DNA from: an uncultured Gammaproteobacteria bacterium
GTDB lineage: Bacteria; Pseudomonadota; Gammaproteobacteria; Pseudomonadales; Ketobacteraceae
Direction: 5' to 3'
DNA length: 38,393 bases
NCBI GenBank assembly: GCA_913063495.1
Contig: CAJXXT010000028.1
Coordinates: forward strand, 1-38,393
Numbering within the stretch: position 1 is the first letter of the stretch; the number at the start of each line of letters is the position of its first letter. The translations under genes were made by a program, and so were the position numbers. A model generated the notes under the pieces. The model saw nothing but the letters and a program-made list of their open reading frames with translations. It did not search any database and was not told where the DNA came from. This document shows, one piece after another, positions 14,968 to 24,943 of this stretch.

Positions 14968-15783
14968 TTACGAGCATTTCGCTAAAACAGATTGTAATGG
15001 TGATGCCAACAACCGTGACTGTGTGGAATTATTGTTGTAATAGTCGATAAGCGGCTTGGTATATTCTGCTGAATAATGATGATAATACCCCACCACATCT
15101 GCAACCGGCAATTTACCCGTTCCGATATCAATAAACATTTGTTGGTTAAATTCTACATTGGCGCGAATATCAATATGCTCAAGCAGTTCTCGCATCACTT
15201 GCTTTCTCATTACTCTAGAGCTGTTTGCCATTAGAGCAACAATAGAAGAGCCATTTTGATACAATACAAGATCCTGAAGCTCCATATGTAACACCGTCAA
15301 ACGATCCAAACGCTCTTCTGTTAATTCTCCCTCATCCAGAATATTCAGTTCTTTTTGAAGAATATCCCTAACTGTCACGGCCATTGTTGCATCGAAGCTT
15401 CCTTTCACTAACTCATACATCATGCCAGGAATAATACCGTTAAACGCCTCCAATCCTTCCCGCTTTATTTTGGTGCCCAACTCTAACTGTGGGATATCAA
15501 ATATAGCACCCAAAAAATCTAACCCGGCACACTTTTGATAATCCATAACAGTAATACCTGACCCCCTTACAGACTGCACCAAGCGCATTCGATTAAGTGT
15601 TCGCAAGGCCATGCGTAAAGACGTTCTATCCACACCCAACGTTTCTGCAAACCCCCGTTCAGCAGGTAATCTATACCCGGCCTTAAATTCACCAATAAAA
15701 ATACGGGCAATTAATTCGTCTGCGATGAGGTCTGGGAGTGTTTTTTCCATAAAGAAGGCCAAAGTTGATCTAATTTTACCCAT
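14968..15783 (-). CDS. GntR-family (FadR-type) transcriptional regulator
   Basis: 271 residues. The N-terminal winged HTH is seen at about 15-80: LIADELIARIFIGEFKAG, RLPAERGFAETLGVDRTSLRMAL, then GSGITV. An all-helical FCD/FadR-like ligand domain follows. Acyl-CoA or organic acids are the usual ligands of this group. No good ribosome site precedes ATG 15783; a second in-frame ATG at 15750 is possible. It is convergent with the acyltransferase and divergent from pilU. A link to lipid metabolism with the upstream acyltransferase is possible but not shown. Confidence 0.8.
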   Translation of the reverse strand: MGKIRSTLAFFMEKTLPDLIADELIARIFIGEFKAGYRLPAERGFAETLGVDRTSLRMALRTLNRMRLVQSVRGSGITVMDYQKCAGLDFLGAIFDIPQLELGTKIKREGLEAFNGIIPGMMYELVKGSFDATMAVTVRDILQKELNILDEGELTEERLDRLTVLHMELQDLVLYQNGSSIVALMANSSRVMRKQVMRELLEHIDIRANVEFNQQMFIDIGTGKLPVADVVGYYHHYSAEYTKPLIDYYNNNSTQSRLLASPLQSVLAKCS

Positions 15784-15963
15784 TAACGGGCTTATAAGTA
15801 TTATATCTGGCCATTATAGCGTCAAGTAACGGGACATTTCCCCCTATAACGACGAATATTCGCATCTTTTTTAATCACACCGACATTGAGTTAGTAAACC
15901 GGTCTTCCCAAAACGCTGATTTGTCTATACTGATTTAATTACCTGAACAACAGAGAAAAAACT

Positions 15964-17199
15964 ATGGAATTCATGGATTACCTGAAAACTTTCGCTGAAA
16001 AAGACGGATCTGACCTCTATTTGTCTACAGGAGCGCCCATCAGCGCTAAATTTTTTGGCGCAATGGAACCCATGTCACCAGACCCCCTGCCTGTCGGAAA
16101 AGTACAGGAAATAGCTAATTCATTAATGTCGGAGGAGCAACAAGCTGAATTTGAAGGTCGTCCAGAGATGAATTTGGCCATCTCCGAACCTGGGGTCGGA
16201 CGCTTTAGGGTGAATATCTTTAAACAACGTAACCAAGTATCGATGGTAATTCGCGCTATAAAGACAGAAATACCCCATTACAAGCTATTACGTTTGCCTG
16301 AAATCCTTACCAAACTCATTATGCAAAAACGTGGGTTGGTTTTATTTGTGGGAGGTACCGGCTCGGGAAAATCTACATCATTAGCATCGTTGATTGACTA
16401 TCGAAATACCAACAGTGCCGGTCATATCATCACCATTGAAGACCCGGTTGAATTTGTTCACCGCCATAAAAAATCCATCGTCAATCAGCGAGAAGTGGGG
16501 GTAGACACCCTCTCATACGATGATGCGTTAGAGAATGCATTACGCCAAGCGCCAGACGTTATTCTTATCGGTGAAATACGTACTCAAGAGCAGATGGAAC
16601 AAGCGATAGCCTTCGCAGAAACCGGTCATTTGTGTATATCCACATTACATGCAAACAATGCCAACCAAGCCTTAGATAGAATCATTAACTTTTTCCCTGA
16701 AGAGCGACACAAACAACTCTTTTTAGATATGTCGCTAAATATGCGGGGTATCATCTCTCAACGTCTAATCCCCACCACTGACGGCAAGCGTGCTGCAGCA
16801 ATAGAGATTTTATTGGGAACACCCAGAGTTTGCGACTTAATTAAACAAGGTAAAGTTGATGAAATAAAAGAAGTGATGGAGAAATCCCAAGCCCAAGGTA
16901 TGCAAACATTTGACGGCGCATTGCTCCAACTTTACCAAGATAACAAAATATCACTCGATGAAGCGTTAAGGAATGCAGATTCCAAGAATAACCTACGCCT
17001 TAAAGTCACTCTTTCTGAAAAAGGCAACGCTCCTGCTCCTGCTGCAAAACCGGGAGGTAAAGCCCCCAGTGCAGCTCAAGCAAAACCCGCAGCATCTGCA
17101 CCAAGCGCTCTAGACGGTCTATCATTGGAACCCATCAAATCAGATGAGCCAGACGAGGAAGAACCCACCAACATGTTTTTCGGAAAGAAGAAAAGCTAA
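15964..17199 (+). CDS. pilU: Twitching motility ATPase PilU
   Basis: 411 residues. A PilT/PilU-type N-terminal domain is followed by a RecA-like ATPase core with Walker A GGTGSGKST (130-138), IEDPVEF Asp box, Walker B DVILIGEIR (198-206) and His box AETGHLCISTLHA (218-230). Sequence details and the long tail favour PilU over PilT. PilU assists PilT-driven type IV pilus retraction at the inner membrane. The C terminus (about 360-405) is an Ala/Pro-rich disordered extension ending FFGKKKS, slightly longer than usual. No pilT lies beside it in the window; pilT and pilU are adjacent in many gammaproteobacteria, so the separation is notable. It is divergent from the FadR-like regulator. Confidence 0.92.
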   Translation: MEFMDYLKTFAEKDGSDLYLSTGAPISAKFFGAMEPMSPDPLPVGKVQEIANSLMSEEQQAEFEGRPEMNLAISEPGVGRFRVNIFKQRNQVSMVIRAIKTEIPHYKLLRLPEILTKLIMQKRGLVLFVGGTGSGKSTSLASLIDYRNTNSAGHIITIEDPVEFVHRHKKSIVNQREVGVDTLSYDDALENALRQAPDVILIGEIRTQEQMEQAIAFAETGHLCISTLHANNANQALDRIINFFPEERHKQLFLDMSLNMRGIISQRLIPTTDGKRAAAIEILLGTPRVCDLIKQGKVDEIKEVMEKSQAQGMQTFDGALLQLYQDNKISLDEALRNADSKNNLRLKVTLSEKGNAPAPAAKPGGKAPSAAQAKPAASAPSALDGLSLEPIKSDEPDEEEPTNMFFGKKKS

Positions 17200-17368
17200 T
17201 TGACTTTTATGCAAAAAAACAAGGTACTTGCGTGCATATATACTAAACACATACAAACGGTAACAAAAACACACACAGAGTATTTGCGTCAATGTATTGA
17301 GTTATTCATCAATACACCTTAAGACGCCTATTAAGTTATTGATATTTTAAATCTAACCAAGACTATCT

Positions 17369-17429
17369 CGTTAATTATTTGACGGTGGAAACAAACGCTC
17401 TATTTTGATGCGCCGTCAAATAATTAACG
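17369..17429. repeat. 17-bp perfect inverted repeat with 27-nt spacer in the pilU-protease gap
   Basis: CGTTAATTATTTGACGG (17369-17385) and its exact complement at 17413-17429. The 27-nt spacer carries no clear motif. The gap (17200-17553) has no gene; the repeat is not followed by a T-run. It could be a regulator site, an RNA hairpin, or the core of a dispersed repeat. Confidence 0.7.
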
Positions 17430-17553
17430 CAGACATCCGCCATAGATTTTAATCCCCATTTCGCTAGCCTTCTATTAACTCGCAATGATGCTGCGCTTCG
17501 AAGCACCTGTCGAACCATCTATCGAAACACCTGTCAAAAAAAGGCTGTTTATT

Positions 17554-19689
17554 ATGAAGTTATACGGTTTATTTTCTATCGCAATATTATTAACGCTCTG
17601 CAGTTTAAGCACCTCAGCAAACGCTCTTTCAGATCTTTTAATCAATGAACAATGGGCTATTAAAAACATATCCCGTTTATCTCCAGAAGATAATACAACC
17701 CCCATAGGCACCTGCCAAAACAAGCCCGACATTAGTAATGACCAATATACGTGTTCTCAATATATTTCCCCAGGTATTGATTCAATTGATATTAATGCTG
17801 AGGCCGGCTGGCAAGAGTTTTCAACACTGCCGCTAACTCAGCAGGACGTTGTTGTTGGCCTTATTGATACAGGTATTGATTATCTTCACCCCGACTTAAA
17901 AAATAGGATTTGGCTTAACCCTGGTGAGGCGCTTGGCATCGACAACAATACCAACGGCATTGATGACGGCTGTGAAGATAATACTGACGGTGACAATAAT
18001 GGTTATATCGATGATTGCCACGGCATCAACACACTGGTAGAAAAAACGATTAACGGAATACCCAACCCTCTCGCAGGAAACCCTATCGATAGTGCTGTCG
18101 GTCACGGTACCAATATGGCGGGGGTTATTTTGGCAACAGGGAACAACGGCACCACTTCTGGTTCACAATTTCATGGTGGCGTCATTGGTATAGCAGGGCT
18201 TGCAAGCAACGTAAAAATTGCTACCTGTGCGGCTGCAGAAATGAAAAATGATGTTTATCTTACCATCCCTGGCGGACAAGGCCTTTATGGTACACCCGAA
18301 AGTATCACCGCTTGCTTGGACTATTTTTCTGATTTAAAAGAACAGGGAATTAACATTGCCGTAATCAATGGCTCTGGGGGTGCATCTTCTTTTAATAATC
18401 TCATTATTGCCAGAGGCGCTGTACGACAGAAATACTGGCTCAACACCCCTGAAGTTCAAGCCGCGTTAGTACGTCTAAATACATTAAATATTCCCGTCAT
18501 TAGTGCTGCTGGAAATAATGGATGGAGCATTGACCACGATGAAGAGACCCTGTATTTCCCCGCGTCATTTGAGTTAGATAACATCATCAGCGTGGCCGCC
18601 ATTAATAACCAGGGCTCCCTTTGGGGTAACTCAAGCTTTGGGCGATGGACGGTTGATATTTCGGCCCCAGGCGAAAACATTTTGAGCACTAGCCCGCGCG
18701 TTGAAATTACCGGATCAGAAACTTCAGCAGACTACATTGTGTCCAGTGGCACATCACAGGCAACCGCCTTTGTTACCGGTGTGGTTGCATTATTAAAAGC
18801 TAACACTAACACCGCGGCACTGAGCCCCATTCAAATCAAACGATTATTATTATCCAGCGGTAAACCCCTTGATGAACTAAAACAGACAACCCGCTCAGGG
18901 CAACTGATACAACTCACGGGAGATCAAGGTAAAGGGGCTCTAAATTGCAACAACCAACGGTTCGAGCGTCGCCATCAACCGCAACAAAACAATATTTTCC
19001 GAATCCCTGGGGACACCCTTTACTTAGAAGTACATAAATACCAGTGCGAAGAGCCCAATTCTGAAAGCAGCATTACCATCACAGTATCCCCAACCAATGA
19101 GCAAGTCACACTCAATGATACCGGGGTATCACCAGACAAAACCGCAGGTGATGGTATTTATAGTGGTAATTGGACAGTGCCGAACGAGGTTCTAGATTAT
19201 CAACTCAATATGGGGATAGACAGCGTTACACAAACTATTGACAGTATTGACGTTAGTGCAAAAATCATTATTGATAATGCCGATCCTGAAACCCAACGTA
19301 CAGGTTGGTGGTGGCCTAGCATCTATCGTAGCGGATACTACGCTCACAATTACCGCTACGCAGCGCCAAGTACCAACACCGAACGAACCTTCTCTTGGAA
19401 ACCCGATGTACCCGTTGCAGGTTACTATAATGTATACACAGCAAACCCTGCACACAGCAATTTTGCAACAAATGCTCAGTTTATTGTGTCCCATCAATCC
19501 CCAACAAGTAACACAACCATTACCTCAACTCAAAGCATTGATCAAAGCCAACTATCAGGTCAGTGGAAACTGATAGGCCGCTACTGGTTTAGCCAAGGTG
19601 AGCAGACGGTAATGCTATCCAACCTCAATGCCGACGGTACTCTTATCGCAGATGCGCTAAAGCTTGTATTCAGTAGTGATACAGAGTAA
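17554..19689 (+). CDS. Secreted subtilisin-like (S8) serine protease with golvesin-like C-terminal domain
   Basis: 711 residues from ATG 17554, preferred because AAGG precedes it and the signal peptide (MKLYGLFSIAILLTLCS...SANA) then starts at residue 1. The catalytic triad is D105 (GLIDTGIDY), H184 (GHGTNMAG) and S401 (SSGTSQATA), with the oxyanion Asn in AAGNNG (N321). A loop at about 130-152 (NNTNGIDDG, DGDNNGYIDD) looks calcium-binding and is bounded by Cys140 and Cys155. After the protease come a beta domain with a GDGIYSG signature (about 530-570) and a C-terminal golvesin/CBM-like domain (about 590-705, with the TGWWWPS motif). It probably acts outside the cell on large substrates. No linked secretion genes are seen; a plain Sec signal is enough for export to the periplasm. 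Confidence 0.92.
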   Translation: MKLYGLFSIAILLTLCSLSTSANALSDLLINEQWAIKNISRLSPEDNTTPIGTCQNKPDISNDQYTCSQYISPGIDSIDINAEAGWQEFSTLPLTQQDVVVGLIDTGIDYLHPDLKNRIWLNPGEALGIDNNTNGIDDGCEDNTDGDNNGYIDDCHGINTLVEKTINGIPNPLAGNPIDSAVGHGTNMAGVILATGNNGTTSGSQFHGGVIGIAGLASNVKIATCAAAEMKNDVYLTIPGGQGLYGTPESITACLDYFSDLKEQGINIAVINGSGGASSFNNLIIARGAVRQKYWLNTPEVQAALVRLNTLNIPVISAAGNNGWSIDHDEETLYFPASFELDNIISVAAINNQGSLWGNSSFGRWTVDISAPGENILSTSPRVEITGSETSADYIVSSGTSQATAFVTGVVALLKANTNTAALSPIQIKRLLLSSGKPLDELKQTTRSGQLIQLTGDQGKGALNCNNQRFERRHQPQQNNIFRIPGDTLYLEVHKYQCEEPNSESSITITVSPTNEQVTLNDTGVSPDKTAGDGIYSGNWTVPNEVLDYQLNMGIDSVTQTIDSIDVSAKIIIDNADPETQRTGWWWPSIYRSGYYAHNYRYAAPSTNTERTFSWKPDVPVAGYYNVYTANPAHSNFATNAQFIVSHQSPTSNTTITSTQSIDQSQLSGQWKLIGRYWFSQGEQTVMLSNLNADGTLIADALKLVFSSDTE

Positions 19690-19719
19690 AAACCTCAAAC
19701 ACAACTCACCAACCTATTA

Positions 19720-19749
19720 AGCCCTAACCTTTAAGTAAGGATTAGGGCT
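19720..19749. terminator. Likely terminator after the protease gene
   Basis: AGCCCTAA (19720-19727) pairs with TTAGGGCT (19742-19749), reinforced by inner CCTT/AAGG pairing with one bulge, 30 nt after the protease stop. The following bases are only weakly T-rich. Confidence 0.55.
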
Positions 19750-19813
19750 CAATAGTATTTGAAAAGCGTAGCCAGTCAGGGAATAATGTCGATATTCATT
19801 TAAGGAGTTCGAC

Positions 19814-20266
19814 ATGGAATATGAACCGCTTTACTGGCACTGGGTTATTTTTGGCTTTCTATTAATGCTAAGTGAGATTTTTCTTATCTCATTTTTTGTT
19901 CTTTGGTTTGGTGCCGCTGCTTTAGCTATTGGTGGCATCCTTTACTTTTTTCCGGAGTTATCACTAACCTGGCAAATCTTTTTGTGGACAGCACTGTCAA
20001 CCATTCTTGCTATCGGGTGGTTTCAATTTTTAAAACCACTGGCAATTGATAAAACCAAGGCTGGCCTTTCACGGGAAGCTATTGTTGGTCAAATAGGTCA
20101 AGTTCTATCGCCTCCCCATGATGACATAAAAGGAAAGTTGCGGTTCCCTGCACCTATTTTGGGGGCGGATGAATGGCTCATTATTTCTCAAGACCCCCTG
20201 TCAATTGGTGATAGAGTACAAGTCGTGGATCTTTCTGGTAACAGTTTGATTGTCGCTAAAGTTTAG
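19814..20266 (+). CDS. NfeD-family membrane protein
   Basis: 150 residues of the short NfeD type. Two or three membrane segments (about 10-70) are followed by an OB-fold soluble domain (about 85-150: VGQIGQVLSP, GDRVQVVDLSGNSLIVAKV). NfeD proteins act with SPFH/band-7 partners on membrane protein quality control or microdomains. The next gene is the SPFH partner, the normal order in many bacteria (ybbK/qmcA in E. coli, with ybbL elsewhere). The start at 19814 is supported by AAGGAG at 19802-19807, 6 nt upstream. Likely cotranscribed with the next gene. Confidence 0.88.
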   Translation: MEYEPLYWHWVIFGFLLMLSEIFLISFFVLWFGAAALAIGGILYFFPELSLTWQIFLWTALSTILAIGWFQFLKPLAIDKTKAGLSREAIVGQIGQVLSPPHDDIKGKLRFPAPILGADEWLIISQDPLSIGDRVQVVDLSGNSLIVAKV

Positions 20267-20360
20267 GGGCGGTCACTTGAAGACAAGGGTTTAAATACAA
20301 TCAGCACGCAATTTTAGAAAATCTTATTTATAAAACACATAATTACCAAGGAGCAACATT

Positions 20361-21212
20361 ATGACCGCAGGTTTAATCATCGTTATTGGCCTATTAGTTT
20401 TTGTTATGTTAACTATCGCAAAGGGTGTTCGACTTGTCCCTCAAGGAAACAAGTGGGTTGTTCAGCGCTTAGGCAAGTACAGTTCAACACTTCCACCAGG
20501 ATTAAATATCCTTATCCCCTTTGTTGACAATGTAGCTTATAAGATCACCACAAAGGACATTGTATTAGACATCCCATCACAAGAAGTTATCTCCAAAGAT
20601 AACGCTGTTCTAGTTACCAATGCGGTTGCCTATATCAACATCGTTTCACCAGAAAAAGCCGTTTATGGTGTTGAAAGTTACATCATTGCCATCCAAACAT
20701 TGGTTCAAACATCACTTCGCTCAATCTTAGGTGAGATGAGCTTAGATGACGCACTATCATCCAGAGAACACATCAAAGCAAAGCTCAAAGCGGCTATTTC
20801 TGATGATATTGCAGACTGGGGTATTATCCTTAAAACCGTTGAAATTCAAGATATCAACCCATCAATGACGATGCAGCAAGCAATGGAAGAACAAGCGGCG
20901 GCAGAGCGTCAACGCCGTGCTACCGTTACTCGTGCAGACGGTGATAAGCAAGCAACCATTCTTGAAGCAGAAGGCCGCCTTGAAGCGTCAAAACGTGACG
21001 CTGAAGCTCAGGTGGTATTGGCGAAGGCAAGTCAACGAGCGATAGAACTTGTAACAGGTGCCATTGGGGACAAAGAGATGCCAGTTGTGTATTTGTTAGG
21101 TGAAAAATACATTGGGGCATTACAAAACCTTTCCTCTTCTGATAATGCCAAGTCTATTGTCTTCCCTGCCGATATTCCTGGTGCTATCAAAGGCCTAATG
21201 GGCGGAAAATAA
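20361..21212 (+). CDS. qmcA: SPFH/band-7 membrane protein (QmcA, stomatin-like)
   Basis: 283 residues. An N-terminal membrane anchor (about 1-21) is followed by a band-7 domain (about 22-180: VRLVPQGNKWVVQRLGKYSSTLPPGLN...VEIQDINPS) and a long charged coiled coil (about 180-245), then a short C terminus (AIKGLMGG). QmcA-type proteins form ring complexes associated with FtsH and membrane quality control. Family length is about 300; here it is slightly shorter. AAGGAGC precedes ATG 20361. The NfeD gene is 95 bp upstream on the same strand, and a GC stem at 21228-21253 follows. Confidence 0.9.
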   Translation: MTAGLIIVIGLLVFVMLTIAKGVRLVPQGNKWVVQRLGKYSSTLPPGLNILIPFVDNVAYKITTKDIVLDIPSQEVISKDNAVLVTNAVAYINIVSPEKAVYGVESYIIAIQTLVQTSLRSILGEMSLDDALSSREHIKAKLKAAISDDIADWGIILKTVEIQDINPSMTMQQAMEEQAAAERQRRATVTRADGDKQATILEAEGRLEASKRDAEAQVVLAKASQRAIELVTGAIGDKEMPVVYLLGEKYIGALQNLSSSDNAKSIVFPADIPGAIKGLMGGK

Positions 21213-21227
21213 CTCCAAGGACGCCCT

Positions 21228-21253
21228 CCCCCTTCGTAAACAAGCGAGGGGGG
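21228..21253. terminator. GC-rich hairpin after qmcA
   Basis: CCCCCTTCG (21228-21236) pairs with CGAGGGGGG (21245-21253) including one G-T pair. It sits between qmcA and the convergent solute-binding-like gene. No T-run follows on the plus strand, so terminator status is probable only. Confidence 0.5.
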
Positions 21254-21277
21254 AAATCAACGCTGGTAAACCAACAA

Positions 21278-22120
21278 TTAATTCACTGGAACTTCATCAT
21301 CCTTGCCATAAGGCGCTAATAAAGTAGACATTAAGGCAGCATCATCTCTTACGGCAGCAATATTATTCCAAATTTCAACCCGTTCAGAATCAGTTAACGC
21401 TGTCTTTTTTGAGAATGCAATAAAGTAAGATTTTGATTTGATAGGTACCGATGAGACATGCAGACCAATTGACGTGTCCTTTGCCACTAATACTGCAATA
21501 TCCTTTGTTGTTACTATTGATCCCGCCCTTTGATTTACTAAATTTCGCAAACTGTTATAAATCCCTTTAGTTGAAGTTTTTACAAACAACCCCTTCTTGG
21601 AAAGGTCATCTGCGATTGAATACCCTAAAGGAACCCTGACTGGCTCGGGAATTTTAGAAAAACCCCCATCAAAATCAAATGCATTACTCTTTAACGTTAA
21701 TATCGTATATTCAACCTGAGTGAGACGCTGCATTGATACCCCCCCTAAGGCTGCATCTTCAGGGTAATACAAATATTCAGCTCTTTCCTGCTTGTAGGAC
21801 GCACTTATCACTGCATCGTATCTTCCTTTTTTTGCAGAAAACAAACAACGCTTCCAAGGTAAAGGCTCTATAACGGCACTTATTCCTAATTTCGCCAATG
21901 CATTTTTCACTAGGTCAACGTGCAAACCTTTTGACACGCCATTTTCATTAAAAGTATAAGGGAACCAATAGTTTGCATCAGAACATATAGATATCACTTT
22001 ACCCTCAGCACTGTTTGCACTTACCCCTCCACTATAAGCAGAGAAAACTAACATTAATGACAATAAAATACACCACACTGAATAACGCGCAGCAAAACGC
22101 TTTAAAGTTTGGTTGTTCAT
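21278..22120 (-). CDS. Periplasmic solute-binding-like protein (SBP family 3)
   Basis: 280 residues from ATG 22120. I preferred this start to upstream ATGs (22189, 22150) because the signal peptide (NNQTLKRFAARYSVWCILLS) then begins at residue 1; the SANS cleavage site is near 36. The mature part follows the family-3 solute-binding fold: WFPYTFNENG, GLHVDLVKNAL, PWKRCLFSAKKGRYDAVISA, YYPE, then lobe two (VPLGYSIADDL, YFIAFSKKT). Such proteins bind amino acids or are periplasmic sensor-like orphans. No transporter genes are beside it, so it may be an orphan sensor or binding protein. It is convergent with qmcA and is followed upstream on the same strand by the EstB-like gene. Confidence 0.75.
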   Translation of the reverse strand: MNNQTLKRFAARYSVWCILLSLMLVFSAYSGGVSANSAEGKVISICSDANYWFPYTFNENGVSKGLHVDLVKNALAKLGISAVIEPLPWKRCLFSAKKGRYDAVISASYKQERAEYLYYPEDAALGGVSMQRLTQVEYTILTLKSNAFDFDGGFSKIPEPVRVPLGYSIADDLSKKGLFVKTSTKGIYNSLRNLVNQRAGSIVTTKDIAVLVAKDTSIGLHVSSVPIKSKSYFIAFSKKTALTDSERVEIWNNIAAVRDDAALMSTLLAPYGKDDEVPVN

Positions 22121-22301
22121 TAAGTTTCTCGGTTCTATATAGTTCAGCATATGTAACTCGGAGTCTAACACTTGGACAACGTTACGCATTTCAGGTATTG
22201 CCGCTTCAACACGTCAAGCACCTAAACAATAATACACAACATTCAGTATGGCAGTAGACTTAGTTATATTCCAACCTACCTATCTATTAAAAATTCACCC
22301 T

Positions 22302-23474
22302 TTATAAACAACAATACGCCGCATCAATTAAACGTTGTGACCGCGGATCCATCAACAAATAAGAGCCCATACGATTCATAACATACCCATAGGATAAGCC
22401 AACATCCGGGTCGGCAAATGCAAAGGAACCTCCCGCACCATTATGGCCAAAACTCCTTTTCCCTGGGCCAAATCGGCCCGCCTCCGCCTTTTGGTTCAAC
22501 ATAAACCCCATACTAAAACGTGTATCCATTTTCAACACGTAGTCATGACCAAAAGACGACTCCTCCGTAGCAAACCTCAATGTGTCAGCAGACACCAGAG
22601 GCTTTTCCTGAGCATCTCCGCCAAAAGCTAACGCCCCATATAGTTTCGCTAACGCCAGTGCCGTACAGTGGGCATTGGCAGCTGGGATCTCGCCTGAGCG
22701 CCATTGCTTAGAATTCACTCCGGTTGCTATGGTTATTGGGTTTAATATAGCACTACTAGAAACACCCAAAGGGTTCGTTACACAAGCACCGATTAAACGC
22801 CAAGTATCCGCCACTTCCGGAATACCCACGGGTAAAATAATAGGGGCAATTCGAGAGTGCTCCTTCTTATCCATTCCAATATGTAAGTCAATATCCAGCG
22901 GCTGTGCAATTTCATCTGCCACAAATTGCCCTACGGTTTTTCCAGTAATACTTTTTATGATCTCCCCCATAATCCAACCATAACTCAGAGCGTGATAACC
23001 ATGCTTTGAGCCAGGCTCCCACCAAGGTTGTTGAGCCGCGAGTGCGTTTGACATGGTTTTCCAGTTATACAGTGACCGACCTAACAATCGCCGTCTCACC
23101 CCAGTCACTGCCGCCTTATGATTAAGCACCCATTTTACCGGAATATGCGCTTTTCCTTTTTGAGCAAAAGCAGGCCAATACTGTGCGACAGGGACATCTA
23201 AATCCAACAACCCTCGATCAACTAACATCAGTGCACATATAGCAGTAACACCTTTGGTTCCCGAAAAGATATTCACCAAAGTGTCTTCTTTCCAACGCTG
23301 AAGACGAGTCCAAGACGTATGACCAGCCCACAAGTTAACAACCGGCTCTCCATGCATACACAATGAAACGCTAGCCCCTACCTCACCGCTATCAATAAAA
23401 TTTTCCATAAATAAACGTCGCACCGCTGAAAACTGAGGGTGACAATATCCATGTATTGCTGGGTTAGAAGCCAT
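22302..23474 (-). CDS. EstB-like serine hydrolase (class C beta-lactamase/esterase fold)
   Basis: 390 residues, cytoplasmic by sequence (no signal peptide). The family motifs are SxxK at 71-74 (SGTK), a tyrosine segment [14 protein letters not shown] (Y160) and a late FGHNGAGGS turn. This is the pattern of EstB/CubicO-type esterases with a beta-lactamase fold; most hydrolyse esters, not beta-lactams. Length matches EstB (about 390). It is transcribed toward the solute-binding-like gene, 181 bp away. Its substrate is not known. Divergent from the UPF0178 gene. Confidence 0.88.
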   Translation of the reverse strand: MASNPAIHGYCHPQFSAVRRLFMENFIDSGEVGASVSLCMHGEPVVNLWAGHTSWTRLQRWKEDTLVNIFSGTKGVTAICALMLVDRGLLDLDVPVAQYWPAFAQKGKAHIPVKWVLNHKAAVTGVRRRLLGRSLYNWKTMSNALAAQQPWWEPGSKHGYHALSYGWIMGEIIKSITGKTVGQFVADEIAQPLDIDLHIGMDKKEHSRIAPIILPVGIPEVADTWRLIGACVTNPLGVSSSAILNPITIATGVNSKQWRSGEIPAANAHCTALALAKLYGALAFGGDAQEKPLVSADTLRFATEESSFGHDYVLKMDTRFSMGFMLNQKAEAGRFGPGKRSFGHNGAGGSFAFADPDVGLSYGYVMNRMGSYLLMDPRSQRLIDAAYCCL

Positions 23475-23649
23475 AACCTACTCACTTGATGATGAAATGT
23501 CCCATCATGCAGCAGATAAACCCACAGTACAAACACTTAGCATGGATGTGAATCAACGGTATAATAAGCTTTTCCAAAGTAGTCTCACATTACTCTTGGG
23601 CAACTACGTAAGCGACAAGCCTTACTTTTACTTATTATTTGGAGTCATT

Positions 23650-24117
23650 ATGACAATTTGGGTTGACGCGGATGCATGCCCCAATGTGATCAAAGAAATC
23701 CTGTTTCGAGCCGCTATACGTGTGGAGATCCCACTTATATTGGTTGCCAATCACGCCCTACGTATCGCTCCTTCACCTTGGATCAAAATGATTCAAGTGC
23801 CTGCAGGTTTTGATGTGGCAGATAACTATATTGTGCAACATGTCGAAGTTGATGACCTTGTTATCACCTCTGACATCCCCTTAGCGGCAGAGCTGATTGA
23901 AGAAAAAGCTCAGGTTATTACCTCACGCGGGGAAATCTATACACCACAAAATATTCGAGAGCGATTGAACATGCGTGACTTTATGGAAACAATGCGTTCA
24001 TCTGGTGAAGTCACTGGTGGCCCTGCAACTCTAGGCCCTAGAGACAAACAAGAGTTTGCCAATTCACTGGATCGCTACCTATCACAACAAAGATTGTCAT
24101 CAAAAAAAGAGAACTGA
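23650..24117 (+). CDS. UPF0178 (YaiI/YqxD) family protein
   Basis: 155 residues from ATG 23650, chosen because GGAG precedes it and homologues start [12 protein letters not shown]. The upstream in-frame extension from 23497 is not conserved-looking. The protein shows [44 protein letters not shown] and a GATLGPRD-like C-terminal motif ([14 protein letters not shown]). The acidic residues resemble PIN/NYN-type nuclease sites, but the family is functionally unclear. A strong hairpin with T-run follows. Confidence 0.92.
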   Translation: MTIWVDADACPNVIKEILFRAAIRVEIPLILVANHALRIAPSPWIKMIQVPAGFDVADNYIVQHVEVDDLVITSDIPLAAELIEEKAQVITSRGEIYTPQNIRERLNMRDFMETMRSSGEVTGGPATLGPRDKQEFANSLDRYLSQQRLSSKKEN

Positions 24118-24129
24118 AAAAAAGAGTTA

Positions 24130-24158
24130 AAAAGCGCCTCGATTAAGGAGGCGCTTTT
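24130..24158. terminator. Rho-independent terminator, bidirectional
   Basis: AAAAGCGCCTC, loop GATTAAG, GAGGCGCTTTT with T-runs on both strands. It serves the UPF0178 gene and the convergent SDR gene at 24173. Confidence 0.9.
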
Positions 24159-24172
24159 TATTTAGCGTTATA

Positions 24173-24943
24173 TCAACGTGGCGCCATTCGGATCGCTCCA
24201 TCTAAACGCACAACTTCACCGTTCATAAAGCCATTTTCAACCATGGTACACACCATTTGAGCATACTCATTAGGGTTCCCTAAACGCTTAGGAAATTGAG
24301 TAGCATCAATAAGTGGCTTTGTTACGTTATCAGGCAAGGATCTCAACAAAGGCGTGCCAAATATACCTGGAGCAATGGTGTTAATACGAATACCGTAACT
24401 CGCCAAATCTCTTGCAATCGGTAATGTCATTCCCACAATACCGCCTTTTGAGGCACTATAAGCAACCTGCCCAAGCTGTCCATCAAACGCAGCAACGGAT
24501 GCAGTATTAATGATAACACCCCTTTCCCCATCTTCTGTTACCGCTTCGTTTTCAGCCATCACTTCTGCCGCGAGGCGTAAAACGTTAAAGGTACCAATAA
24601 GGTTAACGTTAATAACGGTATTAAATAACTCCAAACTATGAGGGCCTTTCTTACTCATCGTTTTACTTGCCGGACCAATACCCGCACAATTTACACACAC
24701 ATGAATAGCACCAAAGGTGGCAACAACATCAGCAATTCCCGCTTTTACCGATACCTCATCCGCAACATTCACCTTCACAAAATGACACTTCTCGCCTAAT
24801 TCAGCGGCGGCGGCTGTACCTTGCTCTTCATTAAGGTCAAAAATGGCGACACTGACGCCACGGGCTAACAACTCCTCAGTTGTTGCTCTTCCAAGCCCTG
24901 ATGCCCCACCCGTTACAACGGCGACTTTATTTGCTAGTTCCAT
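24173..24943 (-). CDS. SDR dehydrogenase, 3-hydroxyacyl-CoA dehydrogenase type-2-like
   Basis: 256 residues of the classical SDR family: cofactor loop TGGASGLG (11-18), NCAG (85-88), catalytic S149, Y162 and K166 (YSASK). D36 at the end of strand 2 fits NAD(H) preference. The [17 protein letters not shown] and GIFGTPLL stretches match HSD17B10-like 3-hydroxyacyl-CoA dehydrogenases of beta-oxidation. Short-chain secondary alcohols or steroids are possible alternatives. It is leftward, with a strong terminator downstream. Confidence 0.85.
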   Translation of the reverse strand: MELANKVAVVTGGASGLGRATTEELLARGVSVAIFDLNEEQGTAAAAELGEKCHFVKVNVADEVSVKAGIADVVATFGAIHVCVNCAGIGPASKTMSKKGPHSLELFNTVINVNLIGTFNVLRLAAEVMAENEAVTEDGERGVIINTASVAAFDGQLGQVAYSASKGGIVGMTLPIARDLASYGIRINTIAPGIFGTPLLRSLPDNVTKPLIDATQFPKRLGNPNEYAQMVCTMVENGFMNGEVVRLDGAIRMAPR

